Assembly (NCBI RefSeq): GCF_963676815.1
Contig: NZ_OY781365.1
Location: 1,894,501 to 1,958,500, forward strand
Length of the DNA: 64,000 nucleotides
Source: an uncultured Draconibacterium sp.
GTDB taxonomy: Bacteria; Bacteroidota; Bacteroidia; Bacteroidales; Prolixibacteraceae
Reading direction: 5' to 3'
Part shown: positions 63,518-64,000 of the stretch, piece by piece
How positions within the stretch are numbered: position 1 is the first letter of the stretch
Layout of the letters: each line of letters begins with the position of its first letter
Made by a program: the position numbers and the translations under genes
Notes under the pieces: model-generated
The model's input: the letters and a program-made list of their open reading frames with translations, nothing else
Told to the model about the DNA's origin: nothing
Database searches by the model: none

Positions 63518-64000
63518 TTAGTTCGAACCAATTCCTGATGTTGCAGGACGTGCTTTAACAGTTTGTGTTTGAACTGGTGAAGCAGTAATATCCGCATCAC
63601 TGGCATCCGTAATTTCTGTAACAGCAACATTTCCTGTTCCAGTAACATTAGAAAGAGTTAACTCTACTGTTTGTGCACTTGTTCCTTCTTCTGAACTACT
63701 ATTATCAACAACTACACGAACATAAACATCTTCCGTTCCGGCAGCATTGTACGGTATCGTTACAGCATCGCCCGATGTAAATGCAGACCACGATCCGCTT
63801 GTTCCACCAACCTGGTATTGCAATGTTGGAGTAGCTGCTCCAATGCTATTATTGAATGTTCCAGTAAAATCCCATGCCGAGAAAATGTCGGTTGCAATTA
63901 ATTTGAATGCAAGTGTATCCGATCCGTAATCATACGAAATTGTTGTTCCTGATGCAGAAATTGCAATATCAGGAGCACAACGATCCAGATCATTACCTGC
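63518..64000 (-). CDS. C-terminal end of a large secreted protein, 5' end beyond window
   Basis: The frame is open from the stop at 63518 to the right edge, giving 160 residues of a longer protein. The visible part is beta-rich, low in charge and rich in Thr, Ser and Val (CAPDIAISASGTTISYDYGS, WDFTGTFNNSIGAATPTLQY, VYVRVVVDNSSSEEGTSAQ). This resembles the repeat stalks of surface adhesins. It lacks a sorting domain at its end (ends PATSGIGSN). It lies 18 bp upstream of the CHU_C gene and is probably cotranscribed with it. Confidence 0.65.
   Translation of the reverse strand, partial: AGNDLDRCAPDIAISASGTTISYDYGSDTLAFKLIATDIFSAWDFTGTFNNSIGAATPTLQYQVGGTSGSWSAFTSGDAVTIPYNAAGTEDVYVRVVVDNSSSEEGTSAQTVELTLSNVTGTGNVAVTEITDASDADITASPVQTQTVKARPATSGIGSN

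Overview
The window reads as chromosome of a Bacteroidota member, probably a marine or anaerobic Bacteroidia of the Marinilabiliales/Prolixibacteraceae type. That placement is an inference. It rests on a SusC/SusD starch locus, several type IX secretion (T9SS) signatures (a C-terminal sorting domain, a CHU_C-type C-terminus, PorP/SprF), promoters of the Bacteroidota form TAnnTTTG, and the gene order ileS - TraR/DksA-like - lspA. I saw no rRNA, tRNA, CRISPR array, phage or transposase gene.

Layout. 1-4741 (minus): a four-gene run of a haem-c/FGE-like fusion protein, a Tat-exported Gfo/Idh/MocA protein, a GT2 glycosyltransferase and a GT-C membrane glycosyltransferase that runs off the left edge. 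Divergent from it, 4988-7498 encodes a membrane-spanning regulator (LamG outside, SARP/BTAD-like winged helix inside). 7508-15005: tryptophanase, a beta-phosphoglucomutase-like HAD enzyme, an overlapping folM-folX-folK pterin operon, ribE, cysS, lspA and a DksA-like protein. 15098-18535: ileS. 18536-19349: non-coding, with a 20-21 bp-period repeat array, a small inverted-repeat element and a possible structured RNA. 19350-25420: a CBM48-only protein, a BtpA-like protein, a CPBP protease, a T9SS cargo protein whose signal peptide is broken by a stop codon, and a hypothetical protein. 25420-28865: sdhCAB. 29197-37705: GntP permease, ElaA acetyltransferase, two tandem paralogous secreted proteins, a zinc-ribbon protein, a periplasmic peroxiredoxin, a small secreted protein and mfd. 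37876-41476: a lipoprotein, a BlaI/BlaR1/TonB-like signalling cluster with a probable frameshift, and a YdeI-like protein.

41715-60155 is a starch/maltodextrin utilisation locus. One arm (minus) encodes a LacI regulator, an MFS sugar transporter, a GH65 maltose phosphorylase, a SusA-like GH13 and a lipoprotein GH13 amylase. The other arm (plus) encodes SusC, an unusual SusD, SusE and a large T9SS-exported GH13. CAAACGTTTG palindromes, likely LacI operators, lie upstream of both arms. The predicted flow is surface amylase, binding and import by SusCDE, periplasmic GH13 cleavage, maltose uptake by the MFS protein and phosphorolysis by GH65. The beta-phosphoglucomutase that would finish the route is probably the distant gene at 9230. 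The right end (60540-64000, minus) holds PorP/SprF, a CHU_C protein and the end of a large surface protein.

The most unusual observations are a SusD carrying two SusE-type starch-binding modules inserted in its middle, the cytochrome/FGE-like fusion beside a LamG-SARP membrane regulator, and two unrelated intergenic arrays with periods of about 20-21 and 42 bp (two and four helical turns).
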